A program made the translations under genes and the position numbers. A stretch of 50,603 nt of DNA, from the NCBI GenBank assembly GCA_050331335.1, contig JBHJGY010000047.1, forward strand, positions 1-50,603, given 5' to 3'. Positions 42,369-50,603 of the stretch are shown here, piece after piece. The first letter of the stretch is position 1. Each line of letters starts with the position of its first letter. The DNA is from Thermohalobaculum sp050331335. Lineage in GTDB: Bacteria > Pseudomonadota > Alphaproteobacteria > Rhodobacterales > Rhodobacteraceae. The notes beneath the pieces were generated by a model. That model was not told where the DNA came from and made no database searches. It worked only from the letters and a program-made list of their open reading frames with translations.

Positions 42369-42902
42369 ATGGCAGGGCGCATGGCGGTCGAAGACGGGTT
42401 GGCGGCGGGTGAGGGACAGGCGCGAGCGGGCGACCGGGTTGCCGATCTCGCCCGGATCAAGCGGATGATCCCGCATCGCTTTCCTTTTCTGATGATCGAC
42501 CGGGTTCAGGCGATCCGTCCCCACGAGAGCGCGGTAGGCATCAAGAACGTGACTGCCAACGAGCCGCATTTCGAGGGGCACTTCCCGCAGGAAGCCGTGA
42601 TGCCCGGTGTGCTGATCGTGGAAGCGATGGCCCAGACTGCGGGCGTCCTGGTCGTGGACAGTTTGGGCAAAGAGGGCGAGGATCTCCTCGTCTACTTCAT
42701 GACGCTGGATAAGACCCGGTTTCGCAAGAAGGTGGTGCCGGGCGATGTCTTGGAGCTTCATGTGAAGATCCGCCGCGGACGGGGCAAGGTCTTCAAGTTT
42801 TGGGGCGAGGCGCATGTCCGCGATGCGCTGGTGGCGGAGGCGGAATTCTCTGCCATGATCATCGATGAAGACGACGCGCGCCGCGCCTCGGTGGGGTCGT
42901 GA
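42369..42902 (+). CDS. fabZ: 3-hydroxyacyl-ACP dehydratase FabZ
   Basis: The hot-dog-fold enzyme has PHRFPFLMIDRV and the catalytic histidine in PHFEGHFP followed by the glutamate in IVEAMAQTAG. It dehydrates 3-hydroxyacyl-ACP in fatty acid synthesis. The start is uncertain. ATG at 42369 (177 aa) and ATG at 42381 (173 aa) are the best choices, and a TTG at 42312 overlaps the skp stop. All leave an N-terminal extension of 20 or more residues compared with the usual 145-155 aa. Confidence 0.93.
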   Translation: MAGRMAVEDGLAAGEGQARAGDRVADLARIKRMIPHRFPFLMIDRVQAIRPHESAVGIKNVTANEPHFEGHFPQEAVMPGVLIVEAMAQTAGVLVVDSLGKEGEDLLVYFMTLDKTRFRKKVVPGDVLELHVKIRRGRGKVFKFWGEAHVRDALVAEAEFSAMIIDEDDARRASVGS

Positions 42903-43687
42903 GCGTTCATCCCACGGCGATCGTCGAGGACGGGGCGGAGCTCGGCGCGGGCGTCGAGATCGGCCCGTTTTGCCATCTCGGGCCCAATGTGCGCCTCGGC
43001 GATGACGTGCGGCTGTTCTCTCATGTGGCTGTCGCGGGGCACACGACGATCGGTCCTCGCACCCGGATTTGGCCGTTCGCCTCGCTCGGCCATCAGCCGC
43101 AAGACCTGAAGTTCGAGGGCGAGGAGAGCTGGCTCACCATTGGCGCCGACTGCATGATTCGGGAGCATGTAACCGCCAATCCGGGCACCCGGGGCGGTGG
43201 GCTTCACACGCGGATCGGGGACCGCTGCCTGCTGATGGTCGGCACCCATATCGGCCATGACTGCCAGGTGGGCGACGGGGTAATCTTTGCCAATAACGCA
43301 ACGCTCGGCGGCCATGTCGAGGTCGGCAACAACGTCTTCCTCGGCGGGCTCTGCGCGGTGCATCAGTTCGTGCGGATCGGACCGCATGCGATGATCGGGG
43401 GCATGAGCGGCGTCGAAAAGGACGTGATCCCGTTTGGCTCGGTCATCGGCAACCGGGCGGAGCTCGGCGGGCTCAACATCGTCGGGCTAAAGCGTCGCGG
43501 CTTCGACCGGGAGGTGATTCACGCGCTTCGGGCCGCTTATCGCGAGGTGTTCTTCGGCCAGGGTTCTTTGGCGGAACGGGCAGCACGCGCCGCGGAGGTC
43601 CATCATGGCGTCGATGCCGTCGAGCAAATGGTCGCCTTCATCCTGGCCGATTCCAGCCGCAGTTTCTGCACCCCCCGTGCGGAATGA
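42899..43687 (+). CDS. lpxA: UDP-N-acetylglucosamine O-acyltransferase LpxA
   Basis: The 262 aa protein begins with left-handed beta-helix hexapeptide repeats (HPTAIVEDGAELGAGVEIG) and keeps the conserved region HQFVRIGPHAMIGG. It adds a 3-hydroxyacyl chain to UDP-GlcNAc, the first step of lipid A. It uses a GTG start overlapping the fabZ stop as GTGA. FabZ and LpxA compete for the same hydroxyacyl-ACP pool, and their pairing is conserved. Confidence 0.97.
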   Translation: MSVHPTAIVEDGAELGAGVEIGPFCHLGPNVRLGDDVRLFSHVAVAGHTTIGPRTRIWPFASLGHQPQDLKFEGEESWLTIGADCMIREHVTANPGTRGGGLHTRIGDRCLLMVGTHIGHDCQVGDGVIFANNATLGGHVEVGNNVFLGGLCAVHQFVRIGPHAMIGGMSGVEKDVIPFGSVIGNRAELGGLNIVGLKRRGFDREVIHALRAAYREVFFGQGSLAERAARAAEVHHGVDAVEQMVAFILADSSRSFCTPRAE

Positions 43688-43691
43688 GCCC

Positions 43692-44564
43692 GTGCCGAGC
43701 GCAGCGAAGCTCGCGATCATCGCTGGGCGCGGTGACCTGCCGCGGCTGATCGCCGAAGCTTCACGGACGCGCGCGCGCCCCTACCTCGTGGTGAGCTTCC
43801 CGGAAACTCCGCTCGATTGGGTGGAGGGGGAGGGGGAGGGCCATCCGCATGAGCGTCACCGCTTTGAGAAGGTCGGGCATCTTTTCGCCGCGCTGACCCG
43901 GGCGGGCTGCAAAGAGGTGGTCTTCGCCGGCGGGATGGACCGCCCGCGGCTGCGGCTATGGCAGGCGGATTGGGGGGCGGTGCGGGTTGCGGCGCGGGTG
44001 CTGCGTCTGCTGCGGCAGGGCGACGATGCAATGCTGCGCGGCTTGGGCAGGATCTTCGAGGAACAGGGCATGCGGCTCGTCTCGGCCCAAGACTGTGTCG
44101 AGGGGCTTACGCTCACCGCAGAGCCTGGAATCCTTGGCCGTCACGTGCCGGACGCCCGGGCCAGGGCCGATGCGGCACGGGCCGCAGAGATCCTCAGGGC
44201 CTTGGGGCCCGTCGATGTGGGACAGGCCGCCGTGGTCGCAGGCGGGGTGTGTTTGGGTCTTGAGGCGGTCGAGGGCACCGATGCGCTGCTGGCCCGCGTG
44301 GCCGACTTGCCCGAGGGCAAGCGTGCCCATGCGCCGCCGCCGGCCGGGCTGTTGCTCAAGGCGCCGAAGCCAGGCCAGGATCGCCGTTTCGACCTGCCCG
44401 CCATCGGCCCGCGGACCCTAAAGGGCGCGGCGAAGGCCGGGCTCGCAGGGGTGGTGATCGAGGCGGACGGCGTTCAGATCCTCGATCGGGCGGCAACCTT
44501 GGCCGCGGCCGATCGAGCTGGGCTCTTCTTGTGGTCCGCGGCGCCCGGGGAACTCGACCGGTGA
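43692..44564 (+). CDS. lpxI: UDP-2,3-diacylglucosamine diphosphatase LpxI
   Basis: The 290 aa protein matches LpxI, with LAIIAGRGDLPRLIAEA at the start and the C-terminal IGPRTLKGAAKAGLAGVVIEA. LpxI replaces LpxH in most alphaproteobacteria and makes lipid X by a different chemistry. The GTG at 43692 lies four bases after the lpxA stop and gives the expected N-terminus. Confidence 0.95.
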   Translation: MPSAAKLAIIAGRGDLPRLIAEASRTRARPYLVVSFPETPLDWVEGEGEGHPHERHRFEKVGHLFAALTRAGCKEVVFAGGMDRPRLRLWQADWGAVRVAARVLRLLRQGDDAMLRGLGRIFEEQGMRLVSAQDCVEGLTLTAEPGILGRHVPDARARADAARAAEILRALGPVDVGQAAVVAGGVCLGLEAVEGTDALLARVADLPEGKRAHAPPPAGLLLKAPKPGQDRRFDLPAIGPRTLKGAAKAGLAGVVIEADGVQILDRAATLAAADRAGLFLWSAAPGELDR

Positions 44565-45733
44565 ACGTGCCGCGGATCTATCTCATCGCCGGCGAACCCT
44601 CGGGCGACCGGCTGGGCGCTGGCCTGATTGCCGCCCTGCGCCAATTGGCTCCGGAAACCGAGATCGCCGGCATCGGCGGGCAGGAGATGCGCGGCCAGGG
44701 GCTGGAGCCGCTCTTCGGCATCGAGGATCTGGCGGTGATGGGGATTGCGGAGGTGGTGCCGCGCCTTCCGGTGATCCTGCGACGCTTGCGGGAGGCGACC
44801 CGCGATGTGCTCGACCGCCGTCCCACCGCGCTCGTCACGATCGACGCGCCCTCCTTCGGGCTGCGGGTGGCAGAGCGGGTGCGCCGGGCCGATCGTCGGA
44901 TCCGGACGGTTCATTATGTTGCCCCGACGGTTTGGGCATGGCGGCCCGGGCGGGCCCGGCACATGGCGCGCTTTGTCGATCAGGTGCTGGCGCTGCTGCC
45001 CTTCGAGCCTCCCTACATGGAAGCCGCGGGGATGGCCTGCGACTTCGTCGGGCATCCTGTGGCAGAACGGGCGCAGCCGGCAGCAGCAGAGGTTTCGGCG
45101 TTCCGCTCAGGCTTGGGCGTGGCGCCGGAAACCCCGCTTGTCCTGCTCGCACCTGGGTCACGCAGCGGCGAGGTGACCCGCCATATGGCACCGATGGCGG
45201 CGGCTCTCGCCGAGCTCAAGGCGGCCGCGCCGAATTTGGCCATGGTCGTGCCCGTTGCAGAGACGGTTGCCGACCGGGTGATGCCTTGGGCGCGCGCCTT
45301 GGGCGCCCATATCGTGGGGCCGCAAGAGGGTGAGGCGGCCAAGCAGCGGGCCTTTGCAGCGGCGGATTTCGGGATCGGCGCCTCGGGAACGGTCACGCTC
45401 GAATTGGCGGCGGCGGGAACGCCGCATGTGTTGATCTACCGGACCTCTTGGTTGACGGCCGCGATCGTACGCCGCCTGGTTCGGGTCGACACGGCCCATA
45501 TGGTCAATCTGGTGCTCGGGAAGAGGGTTGTCCCGGAGCGGCTTCAGGAAGCCTGTACGGCTGCTGAAATCGCCGAGGCTGCGCGGCCTCTGCTCGTACC
45601 CGGAGCGGCGCGAGACGCCCAAAGCGCAGCCTTTGACCAGGCCCTCGCTGCGTTGGGGCGGGGAGGCCCATCGGCCTCGGAACAGGCGGCGCGGGCAGTG
45701 CTGCGCGGGATCGGTCACCCGGCAGGTGGCTGA
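44561..45733 (+). CDS. lpxB: Lipid-A-disaccharide synthase LpxB
   Basis: The 390 aa glycosyltransferase has the LpxB start IYLIAGEPSGDRLGAGLI and the conserved segment VAPTVWAWRPGRA. It joins UDP-diacylglucosamine and lipid X into the lipid A disaccharide. The GTG at 44561 overlaps the lpxI stop as GTGA. It is the last gene of the long plus-strand block that began at pyrH. Confidence 0.97.
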   Translation: MNVPRIYLIAGEPSGDRLGAGLIAALRQLAPETEIAGIGGQEMRGQGLEPLFGIEDLAVMGIAEVVPRLPVILRRLREATRDVLDRRPTALVTIDAPSFGLRVAERVRRADRRIRTVHYVAPTVWAWRPGRARHMARFVDQVLALLPFEPPYMEAAGMACDFVGHPVAERAQPAAAEVSAFRSGLGVAPETPLVLLAPGSRSGEVTRHMAPMAAALAELKAAAPNLAMVVPVAETVADRVMPWARALGAHIVGPQEGEAAKQRAFAAADFGIGASGTVTLELAAAGTPHVLIYRTSWLTAAIVRRLVRVDTAHMVNLVLGKRVVPERLQEACTAAEIAEAARPLLVPGAARDAQSAAFDQALAALGRGGPSASEQAARAVLRGIGHPAGG

Positions 45734-45810
45734 CCCCGGCGGCTCACCCCGGCGCCGGCAGTCTGCTGGCCGCCCGGCCCGATGCCTCGGCACGAAGCCC
45801 AAAGGCCCCC

Positions 45811-45847
45811 GGGGGGGGGAGCCTCGCAGGACATTTACCGGAGGCTC
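45811..45847. terminator. Possible bidirectional stem between lpxB and gltA
   Basis: The 130-base convergent gap holds a seven-pair inverted repeat, gagcctc at 45819-45825 and gaggctc at 45841-45847, with a 15-base loop. It directly follows a run of nine G (45811-45819) after five C. There is no T-run on either side, so terminator activity is uncertain. Confidence 0.3.
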
Positions 45848-45863
45848 AGCGGCTCCTCAAAGG

Positions 45864-47162
45864 TCAGCGGTCCTGCACCGGCACGTAGGCACGGTGGGCG
45901 GCGCCGGTGTAGAGCTGGCGGGGACGGCCGATGCGCTGGGTCGGGTCCTCGATCATTTCCTTCCACTGTGCGATCCAGCCAACGGTTCGCGACAGGGCGA
46001 AGATCGCCGTGAACATGGAGGTCGGGAAGCCCATCGCGTTCAGCACGATCCCCGAATAGAAGTCGACGTTCGGGTAGAGCTTTTTCTCGATGAAGTACTC
46101 GTCGGAGAGGGCGATCCGCTCAAGTTCCTGCGCCACCTGAAGCGTCGGGTCGTTCTCGACGCCGACGAGTTGGAGGACTTCCTTTGCCGTCTCTTGCATC
46201 ACCTTCGCGCGGGGGTCGTAGTTCTTGTAGACCCGGTGACCGAAGCCCATGAGGCGGAATGGGTCGTCCTTGTCCTTTGCGCGGCCGACGAATTCGGGGA
46301 TGCGGTCGACCGAGCCGATCTCCTGCAACATCTCCAGGCAGGCTTGGTTGGCACCGCCATGGGCCGGGCCCCAGAGCGAAGCGACGCCGGCGGCGATGCA
46401 GGCGAAGGGGTTTGCATGCGACGAGCCGGCGAGACGCACCGTCGAGGTCGAGGCATTCTGCTCGTGATCGGCGTGGAGCGTCATAATCCGGTCCATCGCG
46501 CGTGCCATGACCGGGTTGACGACAAAGTCCTCGCAGGGAACCGCGAAGCACATGTGAAGCAAGTTGGCCGCGTAGTCGAGGTCGTTACGCGGATAGACAA
46601 AAGGTTGGCCGATCGAGTATTTGTAAGCCCACGCGACGATGGTCGGAAGCTTGGCGATCATCCGGATCGAGGCGACTTCGCGCTGCCACGGGTCGGTGAT
46701 GTCGGTGCTGTCGTGGTAAAAGGCCGACATCGCGCCGACAACGCCGCAGACGATTGCCATCGGATGGGCATCGCGCCGGAAGCCACGGAAAAAGTTCACC
46801 ATCTGCTCGTGCAGCATGGTGTGGCGGGTGACGCGGGTCTCGAAGTCTTGCACCTGTGCCGCGGTGGGGAGCTCTCCGTAGAGCAACAGGTAGCAAACCT
46901 CGAGGAAGTGGCTTTGCTCGGCAAGCTCGTCGATCGGATAGCCGCGGTAAAGCAGTTCGCCGATATCCCCGTCGATATAGGTGATGGTCGACTCACAGCT
47001 TGCGGTCGAGGTGAAGCCTGGGTCGTAGGTGAACATACCGGTGGCGGCGTAGAGCTTGCGGATGTCGATCACGGACGGCCCGTGAATCCCGTCATAAATG
47101 GGGAATTCCACGCTCTTGCCGTCGATGGTGACCGTCGCGGTCCGATTGGTTTTCGCGTCCAT
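45864..47162 (-). CDS. gltA: Citrate synthase (type II)
   Basis: The 432 aa protein matches type II citrate synthase, with GFGHRVYKNYDPRA containing a catalytic histidine and the earlier WGPAHGGANQACLEML region. It condenses acetyl-CoA and oxaloacetate at the start of the TCA cycle. The ATG at 47162 follows GGGAGGA at good spacing; an in-frame start at 47249 would extend into gltX. It lies 61 bases downstream of gltX on the same strand. Confidence 0.97.
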   Translation of the reverse strand: MDAKTNRTATVTIDGKSVEFPIYDGIHGPSVIDIRKLYAATGMFTYDPGFTSTASCESTITYIDGDIGELLYRGYPIDELAEQSHFLEVCYLLLYGELPTAAQVQDFETRVTRHTMLHEQMVNFFRGFRRDAHPMAIVCGVVGAMSAFYHDSTDITDPWQREVASIRMIAKLPTIVAWAYKYSIGQPFVYPRNDLDYAANLLHMCFAVPCEDFVVNPVMARAMDRIMTLHADHEQNASTSTVRLAGSSHANPFACIAAGVASLWGPAHGGANQACLEMLQEIGSVDRIPEFVGRAKDKDDPFRLMGFGHRVYKNYDPRAKVMQETAKEVLQLVGVENDPTLQVAQELERIALSDEYFIEKKLYPNVDFYSGIVLNAMGFPTSMFTAIFALSRTVGWIAQWKEMIEDPTQRIGRPRQLYTGAAHRAYVPVQDR

Positions 47163-47178
47163 CAGTCGTCCTCCCTGT

Positions 47179-47192
47179 GCGCCCTGGGGCGC
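47179..47192. other. Short perfect hairpin between gltX and gltA
   Basis: The sequence gcgcc-ctgg-ggcgc forms five GC pairs with a four-base loop, just upstream of the gltA ribosome-binding site. It may mark the end of gltX transcription or fold in the gltA leader. It has no T-run. Confidence 0.3.
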
Positions 47193-47223
47193 GTTCGATC
47201 GCCTCGGCGTGGGACTGGCCGGC

Positions 47224-48675
47224 TCAGACGACGTCCTGGAGCCGGGCAAGCGTCTCGTCCCGCCCCAGGGTCTCCATCACCTCGAAGACACCCGGGCTTA
47301 CCGCTCGGGCGGTCAGCGCCGCCCGGAGCGGCTGCGCCACCTTGCCCAGCTTGAGCGCCTCTGCCTCGGCAAAGGCACGCACCGCCGCCTCCGCGGTCTC
47401 TCTATCGAAGCTCTTCAAATCTTCTAACCGCGGTTTAAGGCGGGCGAGAAGACCGCGTCCAGCCTCGTCGAGCAACTTCGCGGCCTTCTGGTCGGGCTCG
47501 AGCGGCCGGTCGGCTAGGAGGTAATAGGCGAGATCCTCCAATTCTATCAAAGTTTTGGCCCGCTCCTTCAGCCCCGGCATCGCGGCGAGAAGCCGGGCTT
47601 GCCTCGGCGCGTCCAGCGGCGCCATGCCGCGGCGCTGCCGCAAATCCACCAACGCGGCCACGAGCCGCGCGTCCTCGGCCGACCGCATATGCTGGCCGTT
47701 CAGGTTCTCCAGCTTGGCGAAGTCGAACCGCGCGGCCCCCTTGCCAATCGCCTCGAGCCCGAACCAAGCGATGGCCTGTTCGGTGGTGAAGAACTCGTCG
47801 TCGCCATGGGACCAGCCGAGCCGGGCGAGGTAATTCCGCATCGCCTCCGGCAGATAGCCCATTTTGGCGTATTCCTCGACACCAAGCGCGCCGTGCCGCT
47901 TGGAGAGCTTTGCCCCATCGGATCCGTGGATCAGCGGGATATGTGCGAAAACCGGCGTCTCCCAGCCGAGGCCCTGGTAGATCAGTGTCTGCCGGGCGGC
48001 GTTTGTCAGGTGATCGTCGCCGCGGATGACATGGGTGACAGCCATGTCGTGGTCATCGACAACAACTGCCAGCATGTAGGTCGGCGTGCCATCGGAGCGC
48101 AGCAAGATCAGATCGTCGAGCTGATCGGCCTTCCAGGTAACCGTGCCCTGAACCGCATCGGCCACGGTGACCGCGCCCGCGCGCGGAGCTTTCAGCCGAA
48201 CCACGAAAGGGGCGTCCGGCGCCGGGCCGGTGTGGTCGCGCCAGGGGCTCTCGAAAAGCGGCGGGCGCCCTTCGGCTTTGGCGGTCTCCCGGAAGGCGTC
48301 GATCTCTTCCTTCGTGGCCCAACAGCGATAGGCGGTGCCGGCGGCGATCATTGCCTCTGCAGCCGCCTGGTGCCGCGCGGCCCGGGAGAACTGCGAGACC
48401 GCGTCGCCGTCCCAGTCTAGACCCAGCCAGCGCATCCCATCGTAGATCGCCTCGGTAGCCTCGGGGGTCGAACGTGCCCGGTCGGTGTCCTCGATGCGCA
48501 ACAGGAAGCGGCCCCCATGACGGCGGGCGAAAAGCCAGTTGAAGAGTGCGGTCCGAGCGCCGCCGATGTGCAAAAATCCCGTCGGCGAGGGTGCAAAACG
48601 GGTGACGACAGGACGGAGGGTCCCGTCCTGCCCGGGCTCTGGCCGACCCTCGGTGGCGGGCTGGGGGGTGTTCAT
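47224..48675 (-). CDS. gltX: Glutamyl-tRNA synthetase
   Basis: The 483 aa class I synthetase has the HIGH-type motif in FAPSPTGFLHIGGART and the KMSKS-type motif KLSKRHG. It charges tRNA-Glu, and in many alphaproteobacteria tRNA-Gln too. The ATG at 48675 has GAGGAGG upstream; the longer start at 48690 is less likely. It is divergent from comEC. Confidence 0.96.
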   Translation of the reverse strand: MNTPQPATEGRPEPGQDGTLRPVVTRFAPSPTGFLHIGGARTALFNWLFARRHGGRFLLRIEDTDRARSTPEATEAIYDGMRWLGLDWDGDAVSQFSRAARHQAAAEAMIAAGTAYRCWATKEEIDAFRETAKAEGRPPLFESPWRDHTGPAPDAPFVVRLKAPRAGAVTVADAVQGTVTWKADQLDDLILLRSDGTPTYMLAVVVDDHDMAVTHVIRGDDHLTNAARQTLIYQGLGWETPVFAHIPLIHGSDGAKLSKRHGALGVEEYAKMGYLPEAMRNYLARLGWSHGDDEFFTTEQAIAWFGLEAIGKGAARFDFAKLENLNGQHMRSAEDARLVAALVDLRQRRGMAPLDAPRQARLLAAMPGLKERAKTLIELEDLAYYLLADRPLEPDQKAAKLLDEAGRGLLARLKPRLEDLKSFDRETAEAAVRAFAEAEALKLGKVAQPLRAALTARAVSPGVFEVMETLGRDETLARLQDVV

Positions 48676-48746
48676 GGGGCCTCCTCGCACGGCGCACGCT
48701 CCCCGAGGGCATCCGGGCTTGCGGTCCCCCCCGGCGAACGCGCACG

Positions 48747-48775
48747 GTTATGGGGCAGCGGCGGGGCGAGCACAA
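48747..48775 (-). promoter_or_regulatory. Candidate housekeeping promoter for gltX
   Basis: On the minus strand TTGTGC (48770-48775) and CATAAC (48747-48752) are separated by 17 bases, which fits a weak sigma-70 promoter. Transcription would start near 48740, about 65 bases before the gltX ATG. Matches to the consensus are partial. Confidence 0.35.
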
Positions 48776-48785
48776 GGGGAGCGGC

Positions 48786-50603
48786 GTGGCGGGGATGCGG
48801 GCTTGGGCCGAGGCGCTCTATCGCCACGAGGCACCCCGGGCGGTGCTCTGGCTGCCCGTTCTCTTCGGCCTCGGCGTCTGGGCCTATTTCGCCGCGCCCA
48901 GCGAGCCGCCGGGATGGGTGGCGGCGCTCCCGCTCGGTCCGATCGCCGCGCTGTCGACAGGCTTGCCGCGGCGCGCGGGGGCTTGGGCCTATGCCTTGGC
49001 CCTGGGGCTGTTGGCCGTGACGGCGGGGGCCTCGGTGGCGCTCGTCCATGCCCGAGCGGCTGCGGCGCCGGTGCTCGCCGAGCCCTTGCACGAGACGGTT
49101 GACGGACGGGTCGTTGCGCTCAGCCAGTCCGCCGCAGGGGCGCCGCGCGTCACCCTCGATCGGGTCACGCTCTACGGCCTGCCAGTTGCCGCGACGCCGG
49201 CGCGGATCCGTGTCAGCCTCGTCGACATGGACCTTGCCACTGCCCCCCGACCCGGCGAGCGGATCAGGGTTTATGCGCGGCTGTTCCCCCCCGGCGGCCC
49301 AGTGGAACCCGGCGCCCATGATTTCGCCCGCACGGCCTGGTTCGCGCGGATCGGGGCCGTTGGGTTCGCGAAAGGACCGGTTCTGCACCTAGGGCCCGGC
49401 AGCCGTGCCGACCGCTTCCGGATCTGGCTGGCGGAGCGGCGAGCCGCGATAGCCGATGGGCTCAGGGCAGCCCTCCCAGGCGCCGAGGGCGCATTCGCCG
49501 CGGCAATTCTCGTCGGCGACCGCAGCGGAATTCAAGAGACAGACGCAACGGCGCTGCGGGCCGCCAATCTTGCGCATCTGCTGGCGATCTCGGGCCTGCA
49601 TATGGGCATCCTCTGCGGGCTCGTCTTCGGCGCTGTGCGTTTCCTGGCGGCGGCAGTTCCGCAAGTCGGCCTCTTCGTCAACGGCAAGAAGCTGGCCGCG
49701 TTGGCCGCCCTGTGCGCCGGGGCGGGGTACCTCGTCCTCTCGGGCGCAACGGTACCGACCCAGCGGGCCTTCGCGATGGCGGCCGTGGCGCTCTTGGCAG
49801 TGTTGCTCGACCGCCCGGCGATCACCTTGCGCGCGCTCGGGCTCGCGGCGGTGGTCGTGCTGGCGGTTCGGCCCGTCTCTTTGCTCGATCCGGGATTTCA
49901 GATGAGCTTCGCCGCAACCGCCGCGCTCGTGGCGGTCTACGAGGCCCTGCGTGGGCTCGATCTCAAACCGCGGGGGGGCCGCGCGACGCAGGGCGTTTTC
50001 TGGCGGGTCGGTGGGTATATCGGGGCGCTGTTGCTGACCAGCTTCGTTGCCGGCCTCGCCACGGCGCCCTATGCGGCGGCGCATTTCAACAGGCTGCCGC
50101 TCTACGGCCTCCCGGCAAACCTCGTCGCCGTCCCGGTGATGGGCCTTTGGATCGCACCGATGGCGGTGATCGCCGCGGTCGCTTGGCCGTTGGGGTTGAG
50201 CGCTCTTCCCCTGGCCGCGATGGGGGTCGGTATCTCGCAGGTGCTGTCGGTCGCGCATGCCGTGGCTGCCTGGCCCGACGCGGTGCGCATGGTGGCGGCG
50301 GCCCCGTTGGCCGCGCTCTGGCTGGTTACGATCGGGGGGCTGTGGCTCGCGCTTTGGGGCTCGTGGCTGAGGGTTGCAGGGGCGCTTCCGCTGGCGCTGG
50401 GGCTCTGGCTTTGGGCAGATCCGCCGCCACGCCCGCTGGTCAGCCTTGCCCCAGGTGCGCGGCTTGTCGGTGTGGTGGGGCCCAAGGGCCGGGTTGTCGA
50501 TCACCCGCGGGCACAGAGCTTTGCGGCCGAGGTCTGGCTGCGCCGCGACGGAGATCCGGCGTCGCAGGAGGTGGCCGCGGAGCGGCCGGGGCTTGCGCAA
50601 GGT
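48786..50603 (+). CDS. comEC: ComEC/Rec2 family DNA-uptake channel protein (partial, runs off the window)
   Basis: The frame is open for 606 codons to the window edge, so the C-terminus is missing. The N-terminal third has hydrophobic helices and a DUF4131-type beta domain (about 100-190). The Competence domain follows, with the diagnostic segment LAHLLAISGLHMGIL and many membrane helices to about residue 560. The visible end (WLRRDGDP) enters the soluble C-terminal region. ComEC forms the inner-membrane pore for single-stranded DNA import. The GTG at 48786 is preferred because AGGGGA lies five bases upstream; an ATG at 48795 is the alternative. Confidence 0.9.
   Translation, partial: MAGMRAWAEALYRHEAPRAVLWLPVLFGLGVWAYFAAPSEPPGWVAALPLGPIAALSTGLPRRAGAWAYALALGLLAVTAGASVALVHARAAAAPVLAEPLHETVDGRVVALSQSAAGAPRVTLDRVTLYGLPVAATPARIRVSLVDMDLATAPRPGERIRVYARLFPPGGPVEPGAHDFARTAWFARIGAVGFAKGPVLHLGPGSRADRFRIWLAERRAAIADGLRAALPGAEGAFAAAILVGDRSGIQETDATALRAANLAHLLAISGLHMGILCGLVFGAVRFLAAAVPQVGLFVNGKKLAALAALCAGAGYLVLSGATVPTQRAFAMAAVALLAVLLDRPAITLRALGLAAVVVLAVRPVSLLDPGFQMSFAATAALVAVYEALRGLDLKPRGGRATQGVFWRVGGYIGALLLTSFVAGLATAPYAAAHFNRLPLYGLPANLVAVPVMGLWIAPMAVIAAVAWPLGLSALPLAAMGVGISQVLSVAHAVAAWPDAVRMVAAAPLAALWLVTIGGLWLALWGSWLRVAGALPLALGLWLWADPPPRPLVSLAPGARLVGVVGPKGRVVDHPRAQSFAAEVWLRRDGDPASQEVAAERPGLAQG

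Noticed and set aside
45811..45819. Run of nine G as a phase-variable tract
   Set aside because: It lies between convergent genes, outside any reading frame or recognised promoter, so slippage would have no evident effect.
45528..47354. Plus-strand frame of about 608 codons across gltA
   Set aside because: Antisense to citrate synthase, which is intact; no recognisable domain.
49389..50600. Minus-strand frame of about 403 codons opposite comEC
   Set aside because: Antisense to comEC, arginine-rich, no domain.

Overview
This 50.6 kb window is GC-rich chromosomal DNA from an alphaproteobacterium, most likely of the order Rhodobacterales. Three things point there: the alphaproteobacterial flagellar set (FlaF, FlbT, DUF1217, MotE-like, PflI-like and SltF-like proteins beside a single flagellin), the gene string pyrH-frr-uppS-cdsA-dxr-rseP-bamA-skp-fabZ-lpxA-lpxI-lpxB followed by gltA, gltX and comEC, and the use of LpxI rather than LpxH. 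I could not run a database search, so the genus is open. I found no tRNA, rRNA, CRISPR array, insertion sequence or prophage, and no stretch over 300 bases without a gene.

Layout. (1) 25-6068, minus: an RND efflux operon (adaptor then permease), followed downstream by a CYTH-CHAD protein. A small yacG (6160-6348, plus) faces away from it. (2) 6297-33696: a near-complete flagellar island in blocks of alternating strand. Minus flgB-flgC-fliE-fliQ-sltF-flhA-fliR-flhB-(147 aa coiled coil); plus fliI; minus flgJ-flgN-fliC-flaF-flbT-DUF1217; plus fliK-flgD; minus fliL-pflI-like-motE-like-motA-(764 aa periplasmic protein)-flgF-flgG-flgA-flgH-fliL paralogue; plus fliF-fliH-fliN-fliP-fliG. Most neighbours within a block overlap by 4 bases (ATGA, GTGA or TTGA), which suggests translational coupling. 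(3) 33770-45733, plus: UMP kinase, ribosome recycling factor, isoprenoid and phospholipid precursor enzymes, the RseP protease, outer-membrane assembly (BamA, Skp) and lipid A synthesis. (4) 45864-48675, minus: gltA and gltX. (5) 48786 to the window end, plus: comEC, cut by the window edge.

How the parts fit. The flagellar genes supply rod, P-ring and L-ring factors (FlgA, FlgH), hook cap and ruler (FlgD, FliK), MS-ring and part of the C-ring (FliF, FliG, FliN), the export gate and ATPase (FlhA, FlhB, FliP, FliQ, FliR, FliH, FliI), filament with post-transcriptional control (FliC, FlaF, FlbT), a peptidoglycan-cutting enzyme (SltF-like) and half of the stator (MotA). MotB, FliM, FlgE, FlgI, FlgK and FlgL are not in the window. 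The region after fliG makes and assembles the outer membrane.

The least explained parts are the 764 aa secreted, apparently TPR-containing protein translated from an overlap with motA in an operon that also has a MotE-like gene; a sharp low-GC patch at the start of flgG; tandem hairpins in the flagellin leader beside flbT; and several small flagellar-operon proteins of unknown function (DUF1217, the PflI-like protein, the 147 aa coiled coil and a second FliL-type protein).
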